A DNA stretch of 16,579 nt from Hydrogenothermaceae bacterium (GCA_015490675.1 WFXI01000317.1:1-16579), one strand, 5' to 3'. Shown: positions 7,506 to 14,578, numbered from the stretch's first letter. A program made the numbers and translations. Notes: generated by a model not told the origin, from the letters alone.

Positions 7506-7619
7506 TTAATTTTCCTCTGTTTCTCTTCCTGTTTTCCAAGTTTTCCAAGCCATTAAACCAAAAGCTGTTATTAACATAGCTCCAATTATCCAAGTAAATA
7601 CAAATAATAAAGTTTCCAT
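7506..7619 (-). CDS. Predicted 37-residue single-pass membrane protein
   Basis: A short gene below usual size cut-offs, reading ATG at 7619-7617 to TAA at 7508-7506. The peptide starts METLLFVFTWIIGAMLITAF and continues with GLMAWKTWKTG and an acidic tail. Residues 4-25 form one hydrophobic helix, followed by a Trp/Lys interface (WKTWK) expected at the cytoplasmic face. Support for it being real: it overlaps the previous gene as TAATG, has GAGGTG ideally placed 6 nt before the ATG, fills nearly all the space to tolC (4 nt gap), and has a hydrophobic composition. Its size resembles accessory subunits of membrane complexes such as small efflux-pump or oxidase peptides, but I recognise no family. 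Function is unknown; partnership with the surrounding exporter genes is inferred. Confidence 0.72.
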   Translation of the reverse strand: METLLFVFTWIIGAMLITAFGLMAWKTWKTGRETEEN

Positions 7620-7885
7620 TATTTCCACCTCTTCTTGATTCTTTCTAACTTAAACCATAAATCTACAGCTATCCATAAAATAAATGCTAATACAAAAGTT
7701 CCTATACCTATCATAGTTATTATTAGTTCTTTATTTGTATATCTGTCAAAATAAACAAATAATGTAGCTAGTCCACCACCTAAAGCTATAATTAATAATA
7801 TAAGCCCTCTAATTTGACCTTCCAAAACTTTAGCTCTTTCTATTTCTAACTTTTTTAACTCTATTTCTTTTTGTTCTTTATCCAT
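7619..7885 (-). CDS. Small two-TM membrane protein with N-terminal coiled coil
   Basis: 88 residues, family not recognised. Residues 1-25 are charged and heptad-like (KEQKEIELKKLEIERAKVLE), suggesting a short coiled coil in the cytoplasm. Two hydrophobic helices follow at about 27-46 (with a GGG kink) and 54-78, separated by a short polar loop, and the tail is basic (ERIKKRWK). Lysine and arginine at the C-terminus fit both ends facing the cytoplasm. The ATG at 7885 lies inside the membrane fusion protein's 3' end (8-nt overlap) with GAAGG about 9 nt upstream, and the stop overlaps the next start as TAATG. It is therefore translated together with exporter components. It has no transporter signature and is too short to be an RND, ABC or MFS pump. 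Confidence 0.82.
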   Translation of the reverse strand: MDKEQKEIELKKLEIERAKVLEGQIRGLILLIIALGGGLATLFVYFDRYTNKELIITMIGIGTFVLAFILWIAVDLWFKLERIKKRWK

Positions 7886-8882
7886 TAGTTTCTACCTTCA
7901 TTCCTTCTTTTATATCAAAAGGGGCTTCAAGAATGATTTTTTCATTACGATTAAAATTGGTGTCAGTTATAATTTTTCCATATTTTTGGGAAACTATATT
8001 TATAGGTTTTATCTTAACAACCTTATCTTTTACCACATATACAAATACTTTAGATTTTTTCATATGAACTGCTAATTCTGGTAGTATATAACCTTCTATA
8101 ATTTTTTCTGGAAATAAAACTTTTACATAAATATTTTCATAGCTTAATTCTAAGTCCTCAGGTTTGGCCTTTATGTGTATAAGTCCATTTTTTGTTAATG
8201 AGTTTGAAATATAAAATATTTTTGCGTCATAAAGCTTGTTATTTAATTTAAAGTTAACATTTTTATACTTTTTTATGGTTTCTAAGAATCTCTGGGGTAG
8301 GTAAAAGCTTAAAATAATACTTTTTGGATCATAAATATAAAATAGTTTGGTTGTAGAAGATACAAAATCACCAATATTTACATATTTTTTGTCTAAATAT
8401 CCGTCAAAAGGAGATATAACTACTGCCTTTAATAACTGGTCTTTTATTTCATTTAGTTGGGTTTCTAAAGCTTTTAAATCTTGGAGTGCTGTTAGATAAT
8501 TTTTTTTCGCCTGTAAAAATTCATCTTCACTTATTAATTGTTTTTGATAAAGGAATTTTTTCTTTTCATAAATAGTTTTTAAATATTTTAAATTTTCTTT
8601 TTGTTTCTCGATTAAGTATTTTTGCCTTTCTAGCTGAAAATTTAGCTGGGTTTGTTTTATTTTAACAAGTTTTTGGTCTTTTTTTACAAGTTGTCCTTCT
8701 TTTACAAAAATTTCCTCAATTATTCCAGAAATTTCAGGTTTTACTTCTATCTTTTTATCTGCGACTAAATATCCATCTGTTTCATAATAAATGGTGATTT
8801 TTTCTTTTTTTGGTGTAAAAACTTTAACTTCTACAGCAAAACCACTAAATACAAAAGCTAATAAAAGAAAAATTATCCTCAT
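7878..8882 (-). CDS. Periplasmic membrane fusion (adaptor) protein, RND/HlyD type
   Basis: 334-residue efflux adaptor that links an inner-membrane pump to a TolC channel. Residues 1-16 form a signal peptide (IIFLLLAFVFSGFA); there is no cysteine at the cut site, so it is not a lipoprotein. The first half of the lipoyl domain is at about 44-76 (EVKPEISGIIEEIFVKEGQL), a coiled-coil hairpin spans about 80-150, and the second lipoyl half is at 152-184 (AVVISPFDGYLDKKYVNIGD). Beta-barrel and membrane-proximal domains fill the rest. Length is slightly below typical RND adaptors. Start ATG 8882 has AAGGAA about 10 nt upstream. It is the first gene of an efflux-like operon with two small membrane proteins and a TolC homologue, but no pump gene is adjacent. 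It probably has its own promoter (8947-8920). Confidence 0.9.
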   Translation of the reverse strand: MRIIFLLLAFVFSGFAVEVKVFTPKKEKITIYYETDGYLVADKKIEVKPEISGIIEEIFVKEGQLVKKDQKLVKIKQTQLNFQLERQKYLIEKQKENLKYLKTIYEKKKFLYQKQLISEDEFLQAKKNYLTALQDLKALETQLNEIKDQLLKAVVISPFDGYLDKKYVNIGDFVSSTTKLFYIYDPKSIILSFYLPQRFLETIKKYKNVNFKLNNKLYDAKIFYISNSLTKNGLIHIKAKPEDLELSYENIYVKVLFPEKIIEGYILPELAVHMKKSKVFVYVVKDKVVKIKPINIVSQKYGKIITDTNFNRNEKIILEAPFDIKEGMKVETNG

Positions 8883-8900
8883 AAAATTTAAATTCCTTGT

Positions 8901-8912
8901 TAGTAATTACTA
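8901..8912. promoter_or_regulatory. Palindrome at the predicted start of the exporter transcript
   Basis: TAGTAATTACTA is a perfect 12-bp inverted repeat in the 38-bp gap before the membrane fusion protein gene. It begins about where the predicted promoter at 8947-8920 would start transcription, a common position for a repressor operator. In DNA this AT-rich, palindromes of this length are expected several times per window by chance, so only its position makes it interesting. Confidence 0.3.
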
Positions 8913-8919
8913 GATAATA

Positions 8920-8947
8920 ATTATAAAGAAGGGATAAAATTTCTCAA
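8920..8947 (-). promoter_or_regulatory. Candidate sigma-70-type promoter of the exporter operon
   Basis: On the minus strand, TTGAGA (8947-8942, five of six bases of the -35 consensus) is followed after 16 nt by a perfect TATAAT (8925-8920). Transcription would start near 8913 and give a leader of about 30 nt with AAGGAA before the adaptor ATG. The -35 lies within the last codons of the upstream gene, so the exporter genes could be expressed independently of it. Confidence 0.45.
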
Positions 8948-9514
8948 ATATAAAAATAAAAACCAACTGAAAAATGCAGTGGCTACTGGAATGTAAAAAT
9001 TATCTTCTTTTGAAGAGCTGATATTTTCTACAACTGCTACAAAAATTGATATTATTAAACCAATTAAAGGGCTTATTATAAAACTTAAAGTTATAGTATT
9101 TGCAATTATTCCTGAAACTGTTCCCTCTAATGTTCTATTGTTTAGCAGTTTTATTTTTCCAAATTTTATTCCTACTATAGATGCAATACCATCATAAATG
9201 GCTAAAGATACAATAGAAATTGCTACTATTTTTTCTTCAAAAAATAGACTAACGATTGCTATACCTATTGCAAGGGAAAAGGCTTCTTTTGCAGGTAAAG
9301 TTTTTAAATTTTCTTCTCTTTCTAAATTTTCTATAAAAAACCATAAAGGTTTTGTTAGAAAAATTTTTATGTTTAGCTTCACTATTAGATAAACAATTCC
9401 AGCTAAACATAGCATTAAAGCTGCTAAAAAATATTTTCCAAAAATATATAAGATTGGAAGTAGTAGAAGAATTGAAAATATATGAAAAATTTTTCTTTTT
9501 ATTTCTCTATTCAT
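8921..9514 (-). CDS. Phytol/dolichol-kinase-like integral membrane protein (CTP-dependent)
   Basis: 197-residue membrane protein resembling the VTE5/SEC59 group related to phosphatidate cytidylyltransferases (COG0170), whose characterised members use CTP to phosphorylate isoprenoid alcohols such as phytol or dolichol. It opens with EIKRKIFHI, matching the family's E-x-x-RK-x-x-H start. The central signature IYDGIASIVGIKFGKIKL with RTLEGTVSG at about 107-135 and the later AVVENISSSKEDNFYIPVA (about 159-177) fit the family's catalytic core. About six hydrophobic helices are visible. It is compact but within family range. ATG 9514 is preceded by GGAGAAG with about 4-5 nt spacing. It is divergent from a glycosyltransferase gene only 44 bp away and upstream of the exporter genes. 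The substrate, perhaps a polyprenol or salvaged isoprenoid alcohol, is inferred. Confidence 0.75.
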   Translation of the reverse strand: MNREIKRKIFHIFSILLLLPILYIFGKYFLAALMLCLAGIVYLIVKLNIKIFLTKPLWFFIENLEREENLKTLPAKEAFSLAIGIAIVSLFFEEKIVAISIVSLAIYDGIASIVGIKFGKIKLLNNRTLEGTVSGIIANTITLSFIISPLIGLIISIFVAVVENISSSKEDNFYIPVATAFFSWFLFLYLRNFIPSL

Positions 9515-9558
9515 AGACTTCTCCGATATAATAATAAAAAAAATTCAAAGAGAATTAT

Positions 9559-10326
9559 ATGAAATTACCTTTATCAGTTGCAATAATTACATATAATGAA
9601 GAAGAAAATCTTCCACGGACATTAGAAGCTATTCGAGATATAGCAGAAGAAATAATCATAGTTGATAGCCATTCAACTGATAAGACAGTAGAAATAGCAA
9701 AAAATTTTGGTGCTAAAGTTTTTGTTGAAGATTGGAAAGGTTTTAGGGACCAGAAAAACTCAGCTTTGGAAAAATGCAATAAAGATTGGATTTTATTTTT
9801 AGATGCAGATGAGGTTGTTTCAAAAGAATTAAAAGAAGAAATTGTAAATGCAATAAAAACTAAAAAGGCAGATGGGTTTTATATAAATAGAAAGACCTAT
9901 TATATAGGAAGATTTTTAAATCATATCTGGCAACCTGACTGGGTTTTAAGGTTAGTTAAAAAAGATGCTAATCCTAGATGGGAAGGTGGAAATATTCACG
10001 AATACTTAAAAATTGATGGTAAAACAGATAAGTTGAAAGGCTATCTATATCACTACACTTATAAAGACTTAAATGACCATTTTAATAAATCCTTAAAGTA
10101 TGCAAAACTTTCTGCAGAAGAAATGCATAAAAATGGTAAAAAATTTAAACTTCATAAGCTTATAATAAATCCACTTTGGGCTTTTTTTAGGCAATATTTT
10201 ATAAAACTTGGATTTTTAGATGGTATAAGAGGCTTATCTGTTTCTATGAGTTATTTATTTTCTACATTTTTGAAATATCTATTTTTGTGGGAATTGGAGC
10301 AAAAGGATAAAAATGGCAAAAGTTAG
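9559..10326 (+). CDS. Family 2 glycosyltransferase, WaaE/KdtX-like
   Basis: 255-residue GT-A-fold inverting glycosyltransferase. The N-terminal VAIITYNEEENLPRTLEAI (8-25) is the family start, VDSHSTDKT is at 35-43, the metal/nucleotide-sugar site LDADE is at 81-85, and QPDWVLRL at 125-132 and GGNIHEYL at 143-150 form the acceptor/catalytic region. The C-terminal part FRQYFIKLGFLDGIRGL and the hydrophobic SMSYLFSTFLKYLFLW resemble the LPS-core glucosyltransferases of the WaaE/KdtX type, which sit on the inner face of the cytoplasmic membrane. A role in lipopolysaccharide or other surface-glycan assembly is therefore likely; the exact sugar is not determinable. ATG 9559 follows AAAGAGAA. It overlaps the next glycosyltransferase by 14 nt, indicating coupled translation. 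Confidence 0.88.
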   Translation: MKLPLSVAIITYNEEENLPRTLEAIRDIAEEIIIVDSHSTDKTVEIAKNFGAKVFVEDWKGFRDQKNSALEKCNKDWILFLDADEVVSKELKEEIVNAIKTKKADGFYINRKTYYIGRFLNHIWQPDWVLRLVKKDANPRWEGGNIHEYLKIDGKTDKLKGYLYHYTYKDLNDHFNKSLKYAKLSAEEMHKNGKKFKLHKLIINPLWAFFRQYFIKLGFLDGIRGLSVSMSYLFSTFLKYLFLWELEQKDKNGKS

Positions 10327-11185
10327 TGTAGTAATTCCTGTTTATAATGGGGAAAAGTATATAAGTGAGGCCATAAATAGTGCTTTAAATCAAACTTTTG
10401 AAGATATAGAAATTGTTGTAGTCAACGATGCTTCAAAAGATAATACTGAAAAGGTTATATTTGATAACTTTGAAAGTTTAATATCTTCAGGAAAGATAAA
10501 ATACTTAAAAAATGAAACAAATAAAGAGAGGGTATTTTCAAGAAATCTTGGTGTTAAAAATTCTTCTGGAGAATACATATATTTTTTAGATTATGATGAT
10601 AAATGGGATACAACATATATAGAAAAAACTCTCCCATACTTTAATGAGTTTGATATTTTATATTCTTTTCCAAGAAGTTTTATAGACGAAAATTCCAAAT
10701 TAATAAGAAAATCTAAAAAAACTTTACCTACTCTAGAAAAACTAATTTTTTCAGGTAATATTGGATATCCTTCTGCTTCTGCTTTTAAAAAAGGAGCTTT
10801 TTTAGGATACAAACAAGAGTTTTTGATGAGAGAAGACTGGGAAATATACTTAAGAAGTTTTTTAGAAGGAAAAAAATTAGCAGTTTTAGATATAGATACT
10901 GTATTTATAAGAGAGCATTCAAATAGGACTAGCAAGGATTCGTCTTTTTATGAAGCTACTTTAAAAGTATATGAGTTTTATAAGGATAAAATCCCTAAAA
11001 ATTTTCTTCCTTATTTAGAAATACATGTATCTGATGTAGCCTTTAAATTTGGAGATTTTAAAACAGGATATAAAATGCTTTTTTCTGCAATCTCTAAAGA
11101 CCCTAAAGTTTTACTTGATAAAAGAAATCTTTTAAACTTTTTAAAGCGTAGTATAAGAATTGACAGATTTATATTAAACAAGTAA
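10313..11185 (+). CDS. Family 2 glycosyltransferase
   Basis: 290-residue GT-A glycosyltransferase of surface-polysaccharide type. It has KVSVVIPVYNGEKYISEAI (3-21), VVVNDASKDNT (35-45), SRNLGVKNSSGEYIYFLDYD with the DXD-like DYDD at 93-96, and REDWEIYLR at 173-181 as the probable catalytic-base region (usual ED in this family). No membrane segments are apparent. ATG 10313 lies inside the end of the preceding glycosyltransferase and is preceded by AAAGGA, so the two are likely made in equal amounts and act in the same glycan pathway. The C-terminal ~90 residues (helical, basic) are less conserved and may contact acceptor or membrane. Sugar donor and acceptor are unknown. Confidence 0.88.
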   Translation: MAKVSVVIPVYNGEKYISEAINSALNQTFEDIEIVVVNDASKDNTEKVIFDNFESLISSGKIKYLKNETNKERVFSRNLGVKNSSGEYIYFLDYDDKWDTTYIEKTLPYFNEFDILYSFPRSFIDENSKLIRKSKKTLPTLEKLIFSGNIGYPSASAFKKGAFLGYKQEFLMREDWEIYLRSFLEGKKLAVLDIDTVFIREHSNRTSKDSSFYEATLKVYEFYKDKIPKNFLPYLEIHVSDVAFKFGDFKTGYKMLFSAISKDPKVLLDKRNLLNFLKRSIRIDRFILNK

Positions 11186-11222
11186 ATATATTTTTGACAA
11201 AATAAAAAAAGAGGAAAAGTCA

Positions 11223-12653
11223 ATGTATAAATTACCGTTTTATGTTGGAGGACAGCCTGTAGAAAAAGAAGAAAAAATAGATGTTATTTATCCTTATACT
11301 CAGGAAAAAATTGGAGAAGTTCCAAAAGGAAGTCCTGAAGATGTAGAAAAGGCAGTAGAAAAAGCAAAAATAGGTTTAAAAAAATTAAAAGAACTTACAG
11401 CTTATGAAAAATATAAAATCTTATTAAAAGTAGCCAATTTTTTAGAGGAAAGACAGGAAGATTTTGCAAAAGCAATTGTTTATGAAGTAGGTAAAACAAT
11501 AAGAGAAGCAAGAACAGAAGTTCAAAGGGCTATAAACACAATCACATTTTCAGCAGAGGAAGCTAAAAGAATAGGTGGAGAATATTTACCAATAGATGCA
11601 TCTCCTAATGGTGTTGGGAAAAGAGGTTTTTACTTTAGAGAGCCTGCAGGAATAGCTGCGTGTATAACTCCATTTAATTTTCCATTAAATCTTACAGCAC
11701 ACAAAATAGCTCCAGCAATAGCTGCAGGTTGTCCATTTATATTAAAACCTTCAGAAAGAACTCCTATTTCTCCAATAATGCTTTGTGAATTGTTTTTAGA
11801 AGCTGGGGTTCCAGCAGAAGCTGTTTCTGTTATCCCTGGATTTGCAGATGTGGGACAAGCTATGACTACACATCCTGATGTTAGGGTAGTTTCATTTACA
11901 GGAAGTTTGAAAGTAGGAGAAATAATTGCAAAACAGGCAGGGCTAAAAAAATTAGTTATGGAACTGGGCTCTAACTCTGCTGTTGTTGTTGATGAAGATG
12001 CAAACTTAGAGATTGCAGCAAAAAAAGCAGTTTTAGGAGGTTTTGCTGTAGCAGGTCAGGTTTGTATTTCAGTTCAAAGGATTTTAGTTCACGAAAAAGT
12101 TGCAGATAAATTCCAAAAACTATTAGAAGAAGAAGTTTCAAAGCTTAAATTTGGTGACCCGATGAATGAAGAAACAGATGTGGGACCAATAATAGCGGTA
12201 GATGAAGTAAATAGAATACAATCCTGGATACAGGAAGCAGTTCAAAAGGGAGCTAAGGTTGTCAAAGGAGGAGAATGTGCAGAATGTAAAACAGTATTTA
12301 AACCAACTATAGTGTCTGATATTCCAGAAGATGCAAAGCTGTTCTATGAAGAGGCATTTGCTCCAGTTGTTACTGTAAAAAGATTTAAAGATATAGATGA
12401 AGCTTTAAAGCTTGTAAATAAATCAAATTATGGACTTCAAGTTGGAGTATTTACAAATAATATAAAAAATGCCTGGAAATTTATTGAAAATGCACAGGTT
12501 GGAGGTGTTATAATAAACGACATACCTACATTTAGGGCTGACCATATGCCTTATGGTGGTGTAAAAGGAAGTGGGATAGGCAGAGAAGGCCCTAAATTTG
12601 CTATAGAAGATTACACAGAAATAAAAACAGTAATGTTTGATTTAAATACATAA
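11223..12653 (+). CDS. NAD(P)-dependent aldehyde dehydrogenase
   Basis: 476-residue member of the aldehyde dehydrogenase superfamily, oxidising an aldehyde to its acid with NAD(P)+ in the cytoplasm. Oxyanion Asn152 lies in TPFNFPLN, cofactor-binding Lys175 in LKPSERTP, the Rossmann loop FTGSLKVG at 225-232, the general base Glu247 in MELGSNSAVVV, and the nucleophile Cys281 in AGQVCISVQRI. EEAFAPVV is at 376-383 and MPYGGVKGSGIGREG at 442-456. All catalytic residues are present. The usual ELGG-N-P is ELGSNS here. The subgroup is uncertain: it could be lactaldehyde, succinate-semialdehyde or GAPN-like. ATG 11223 has GAGG (11211-11214) at 8 nt. The stop is only 14 nt before glnB, so it is probably co-transcribed with PII. 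Confidence 0.92.
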   Translation: MYKLPFYVGGQPVEKEEKIDVIYPYTQEKIGEVPKGSPEDVEKAVEKAKIGLKKLKELTAYEKYKILLKVANFLEERQEDFAKAIVYEVGKTIREARTEVQRAINTITFSAEEAKRIGGEYLPIDASPNGVGKRGFYFREPAGIAACITPFNFPLNLTAHKIAPAIAAGCPFILKPSERTPISPIMLCELFLEAGVPAEAVSVIPGFADVGQAMTTHPDVRVVSFTGSLKVGEIIAKQAGLKKLVMELGSNSAVVVDEDANLEIAAKKAVLGGFAVAGQVCISVQRILVHEKVADKFQKLLEEEVSKLKFGDPMNEETDVGPIIAVDEVNRIQSWIQEAVQKGAKVVKGGECAECKTVFKPTIVSDIPEDAKLFYEEAFAPVVTVKRFKDIDEALKLVNKSNYGLQVGVFTNNIKNAWKFIENAQVGGVIINDIPTFRADHMPYGGVKGSGIGREGPKFAIEDYTEIKTVMFDLNT

Positions 12654-12667
12654 GGAGGGCTTACATA

Positions 12668-13006
12668 ATGAAAAAAGTAGAGGCAATAATAAAACCTTTC
12701 AAACTAGAGGAAGTAAAAGACGCATTAACAGAAATTGGTGTTTATGGTATGACTGTTTCTGAAGTGAAAGGTTTTGGTAAGCAAAAGGGGCATACTGAAC
12801 TTTACAGAGGAGCAGAATATGTTATTGATTTCTTACCAAAACTAAAAATTGAAGTAGTTGTGGATGATGAAATTGTAGAAAAAGTTGTAGAAGTAATTTC
12901 TAATGCTGCGAGAACTGGAAGAATTGGTGATGGAAAAATATTTATAATTCCTGTAGAAGACGCAATAAGAATTAGAACAGGGGAAAGAGGAACAGAAGCT
13001 ATATAA
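12668..13006 (+). CDS. glnB: Nitrogen regulatory protein PII
   Basis: 112-residue PII signal protein, a trimer that senses ATP/ADP and 2-oxoglutarate and adjusts nitrogen enzymes and transporters. The N-terminal KKVEAIIKPFKLEEVKDAL is canonical. The T-loop (about 37-55) carries YRGAEY with Tyr51, the uridylylation site in proteobacterial GlnB. TGRIGDGKIF at 83-92 is the second PII signature, and the C-terminal RIRTGERGTEAI is typical of GlnB rather than GlnK subgroups, although the distinction is not firm. Length is exact for the family. ATG 12668 has a strong GGAGGG (12654-12659) with 8 nt spacing. It lies between an aldehyde dehydrogenase and glnA, 144 bp before the latter. Linkage to glnA supports control of ammonia assimilation. 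Confidence 0.97.
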   Translation: MKKVEAIIKPFKLEEVKDALTEIGVYGMTVSEVKGFGKQKGHTELYRGAEYVIDFLPKLKIEVVVDDEIVEKVVEVISNAARTGRIGDGKIFIIPVEDAIRIRTGERGTEAI

Positions 13007-13010
13007 AATA

Positions 13011-13040
13011 TACAAATTTGTAATTACATTTTTGTAATTT
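13011..13040. repeat. Overlapping palindromes and direct repeat in the glnB-glnA gap
   Basis: Just after glnB there are two back-to-back palindromes, ACAAATTTGT (13012-13021) and TGTAATTACA (13019-13028). A direct repeat TTTGTAATT occurs at 13017-13025 and 13031-13039, and AATTAC/GTAATT could also form a weak 6-bp hairpin. This clustering could be a regulator-binding site ahead of glnA or simply AT-rich DNA. The sequence does not resemble the NtrC site. Confidence 0.35.
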
Positions 13041-13092
13041 AAGTTATCCAGTTTTGTTAAGAATATGGAGAAATAAAGCTTTTATGTGTAAC

Positions 13093-13108
13093 TGGCATAT
13101 AAATTTCA
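13093..13108 (+). promoter_or_regulatory. Degenerate sigma-54-like element before glnA
   Basis: TGGCAT-N5-TTTCA has the right 5-nt spacing and an intact GG at -24, but the -12 element has TC instead of GC and the -24 ends in T instead of C. Transcription would start near 13120, about 30 nt before glnA. glnA is a classical RpoN target in many bacteria and RpoN appears to act at flhF in this window, so the site is plausible but not convincing alone. Confidence 0.3.
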
Positions 13109-13150
13109 TTAAATAAAACTTAGATTTTAAATTAAAAGGAGGTATGTGGA

Positions 13151-14578
13151 ATGGCAATGATTCAATGTCAAACACCTGACGATGTAATGAGGGTAATTTC
13201 TGAGAAGGGGATTGCTTTTATTGACTTAAAATTCTCTGACCCATTTGGTCAATGGCAACACCTAACTATCCCAGCTCACGAATTTTCAGCGGAAACTTTT
13301 GAAGATGGTGTTCCATTTGACGGTTCTTCAATTAGAGGATGGAAAGGAATTAACGAATCAGATATGCTTTTAATCCCTGACCCTAAATCTGCATTCATCG
13401 ACCCATTCATAGAAGAACCTACTATTTCTTTAGTTTGTGATGTAATTGACCCAATTACTAAAGAGCCTTACAACAGAGACCCAAGACAAATTGCTAAAAA
13501 AGCAATAGAATTCTTAAAATCAACAGGAATTGGAGATATTGCTTACTTTGGACCAGAAGCAGAATTCTTTATCTTTGATGATATTAAGTTTGTAAATGGA
13601 CCAAACATTGCTTATTACGAAGTAGATTCTATTGAAGGTTGGTGGAATACTGCTAGAGAAGAAATGCCTAACCTTGGATATAAAACACCTTACAAAAGAG
13701 GATACTTCCCAGTTCCACCATTAGACAAAATGGCTGCAATTAGAATGGATATGGTAAAAACTTTAGAAGAAGTTGGAATTACTGTAGAAAGAGAACACCA
13801 CGAAGTTGGAACTGCAGGACAGGGTGAGATTAACTTTAGATTTTCTGACCTTATTACAACTGGAGACAATGTATTAAAATACAAATATGTGCTCAAAAAT
13901 GTAGGATACAGACACGGAAAATATGTAACTTTCTTACCTAAACCAATTGCAGGGGACAACGGTTCTGGAATGCATACACACTTCTCTATTTGGAAAAATG
14001 GTGAAAATCAATTTGCAGGAGATGGATATGCAGGATTATCTGAAACTGCACTTTATGCAATAGGTGGAATTATCAAACACGGAAAAGCGATTGCAGCATT
14101 TACAAACCCAACAACTAACTCTTACCACAGACTTGTTCCAGGATTTGAAGCACCAGTAAAACTTGCTTATTCAGCAAGAAATAGGTCTGCTGCTATAAGA
14201 ATACCTATGGGTTCACAATCTCCAAAAGCTAAAAGAATTGAGTGTAGATTCCCAGATGCATCATCTAACCCATACTTAGCATTTACAGCATTATTAATGG
14301 CAGCAATTGATGGAATTGAAAATAAAATCCATCCAGGGGAACCATTAGATAAAGATATATACTCTTTACCACCTGAAGAATTAGCAAATGTTCCATCAAT
14401 GCCTGCATCATTACAAGAAGCTATTGATGCATTAAAAGAAGATATGGACTTCTTACTCAAAGGCGGAGTAATGGACGAAGACTTTATCAATATGTGGATT
14501 GAAACTAAACAAGAAGAAGTTGATGCAATTAGACTTGTTCCACATCCAAAAGAATTTGAACTTTACTACGATATCTAA
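13151..14578 (+). CDS. glnA: Glutamine synthetase type I
   Basis: 475-residue GSI subunit (dodecamer) that makes glutamine from glutamate, ammonia and ATP. The N-terminal domain has FDGSS (Asp57) at 56-60. The catalytic domain has FGPEAEFF with metal ligands Glu136 and Glu138, HHEVGTAGQGEINFRF at 216-231, GSGMHTHFS with His275 at 271-279, and the glutamate flap NPTTNSYHRLVPGFEAP at 319-335. KDIYSLPPEE at 401-410 keeps the tyrosine (Y404) that is adenylylated in GSI-beta enzymes, so covalent control by GlnE is possible. Length is standard for GSI-beta. ATG 13151 has AGGAGG at about 8 nt. Codon choice (many TTC, TAC, GAC, CAC) is more C-rich at third positions than neighbouring genes, suggesting high expression. 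It lies 144 bp after glnB. Confidence 0.98.
   Translation: MAMIQCQTPDDVMRVISEKGIAFIDLKFSDPFGQWQHLTIPAHEFSAETFEDGVPFDGSSIRGWKGINESDMLLIPDPKSAFIDPFIEEPTISLVCDVIDPITKEPYNRDPRQIAKKAIEFLKSTGIGDIAYFGPEAEFFIFDDIKFVNGPNIAYYEVDSIEGWWNTAREEMPNLGYKTPYKRGYFPVPPLDKMAAIRMDMVKTLEEVGITVEREHHEVGTAGQGEINFRFSDLITTGDNVLKYKYVLKNVGYRHGKYVTFLPKPIAGDNGSGMHTHFSIWKNGENQFAGDGYAGLSETALYAIGGIIKHGKAIAAFTNPTTNSYHRLVPGFEAPVKLAYSARNRSAAIRIPMGSQSPKAKRIECRFPDASSNPYLAFTALLMAAIDGIENKIHPGEPLDKDIYSLPPEELANVPSMPASLQEAIDALKEDMDFLLKGGVMDEDFINMWIETKQEEVDAIRLVPHPKEFELYYDI

Noticed and set aside
9527..9532. TATAAT in the 44-bp gap between the kinase-like gene and the first glycosyltransferase
   Set aside because: No -35 match at usual spacing on either strand; the match alone is not informative in DNA this AT-rich, though some promoter must lie here for the divergent genes.
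11194..11222. TTGACA before the aldehyde dehydrogenase as a promoter
   Set aside because: The position 17 nt downstream is the ribosome binding site and start codon; no -10 box fits, and the gap of 37 bp is compatible with co-transcription from the glycosyltransferases.
13054..13082. Sigma-70 promoter candidates in the glnB-glnA gap
   Set aside because: TTG-like hexamers occur, but none has an acceptable -10 box at 16-18 nt.
14167..14490. Minus-strand ORF of 107 residues inside glnA
   Set aside because: Antisense shadow of the strongly conserved glutamine synthetase; no independent support.
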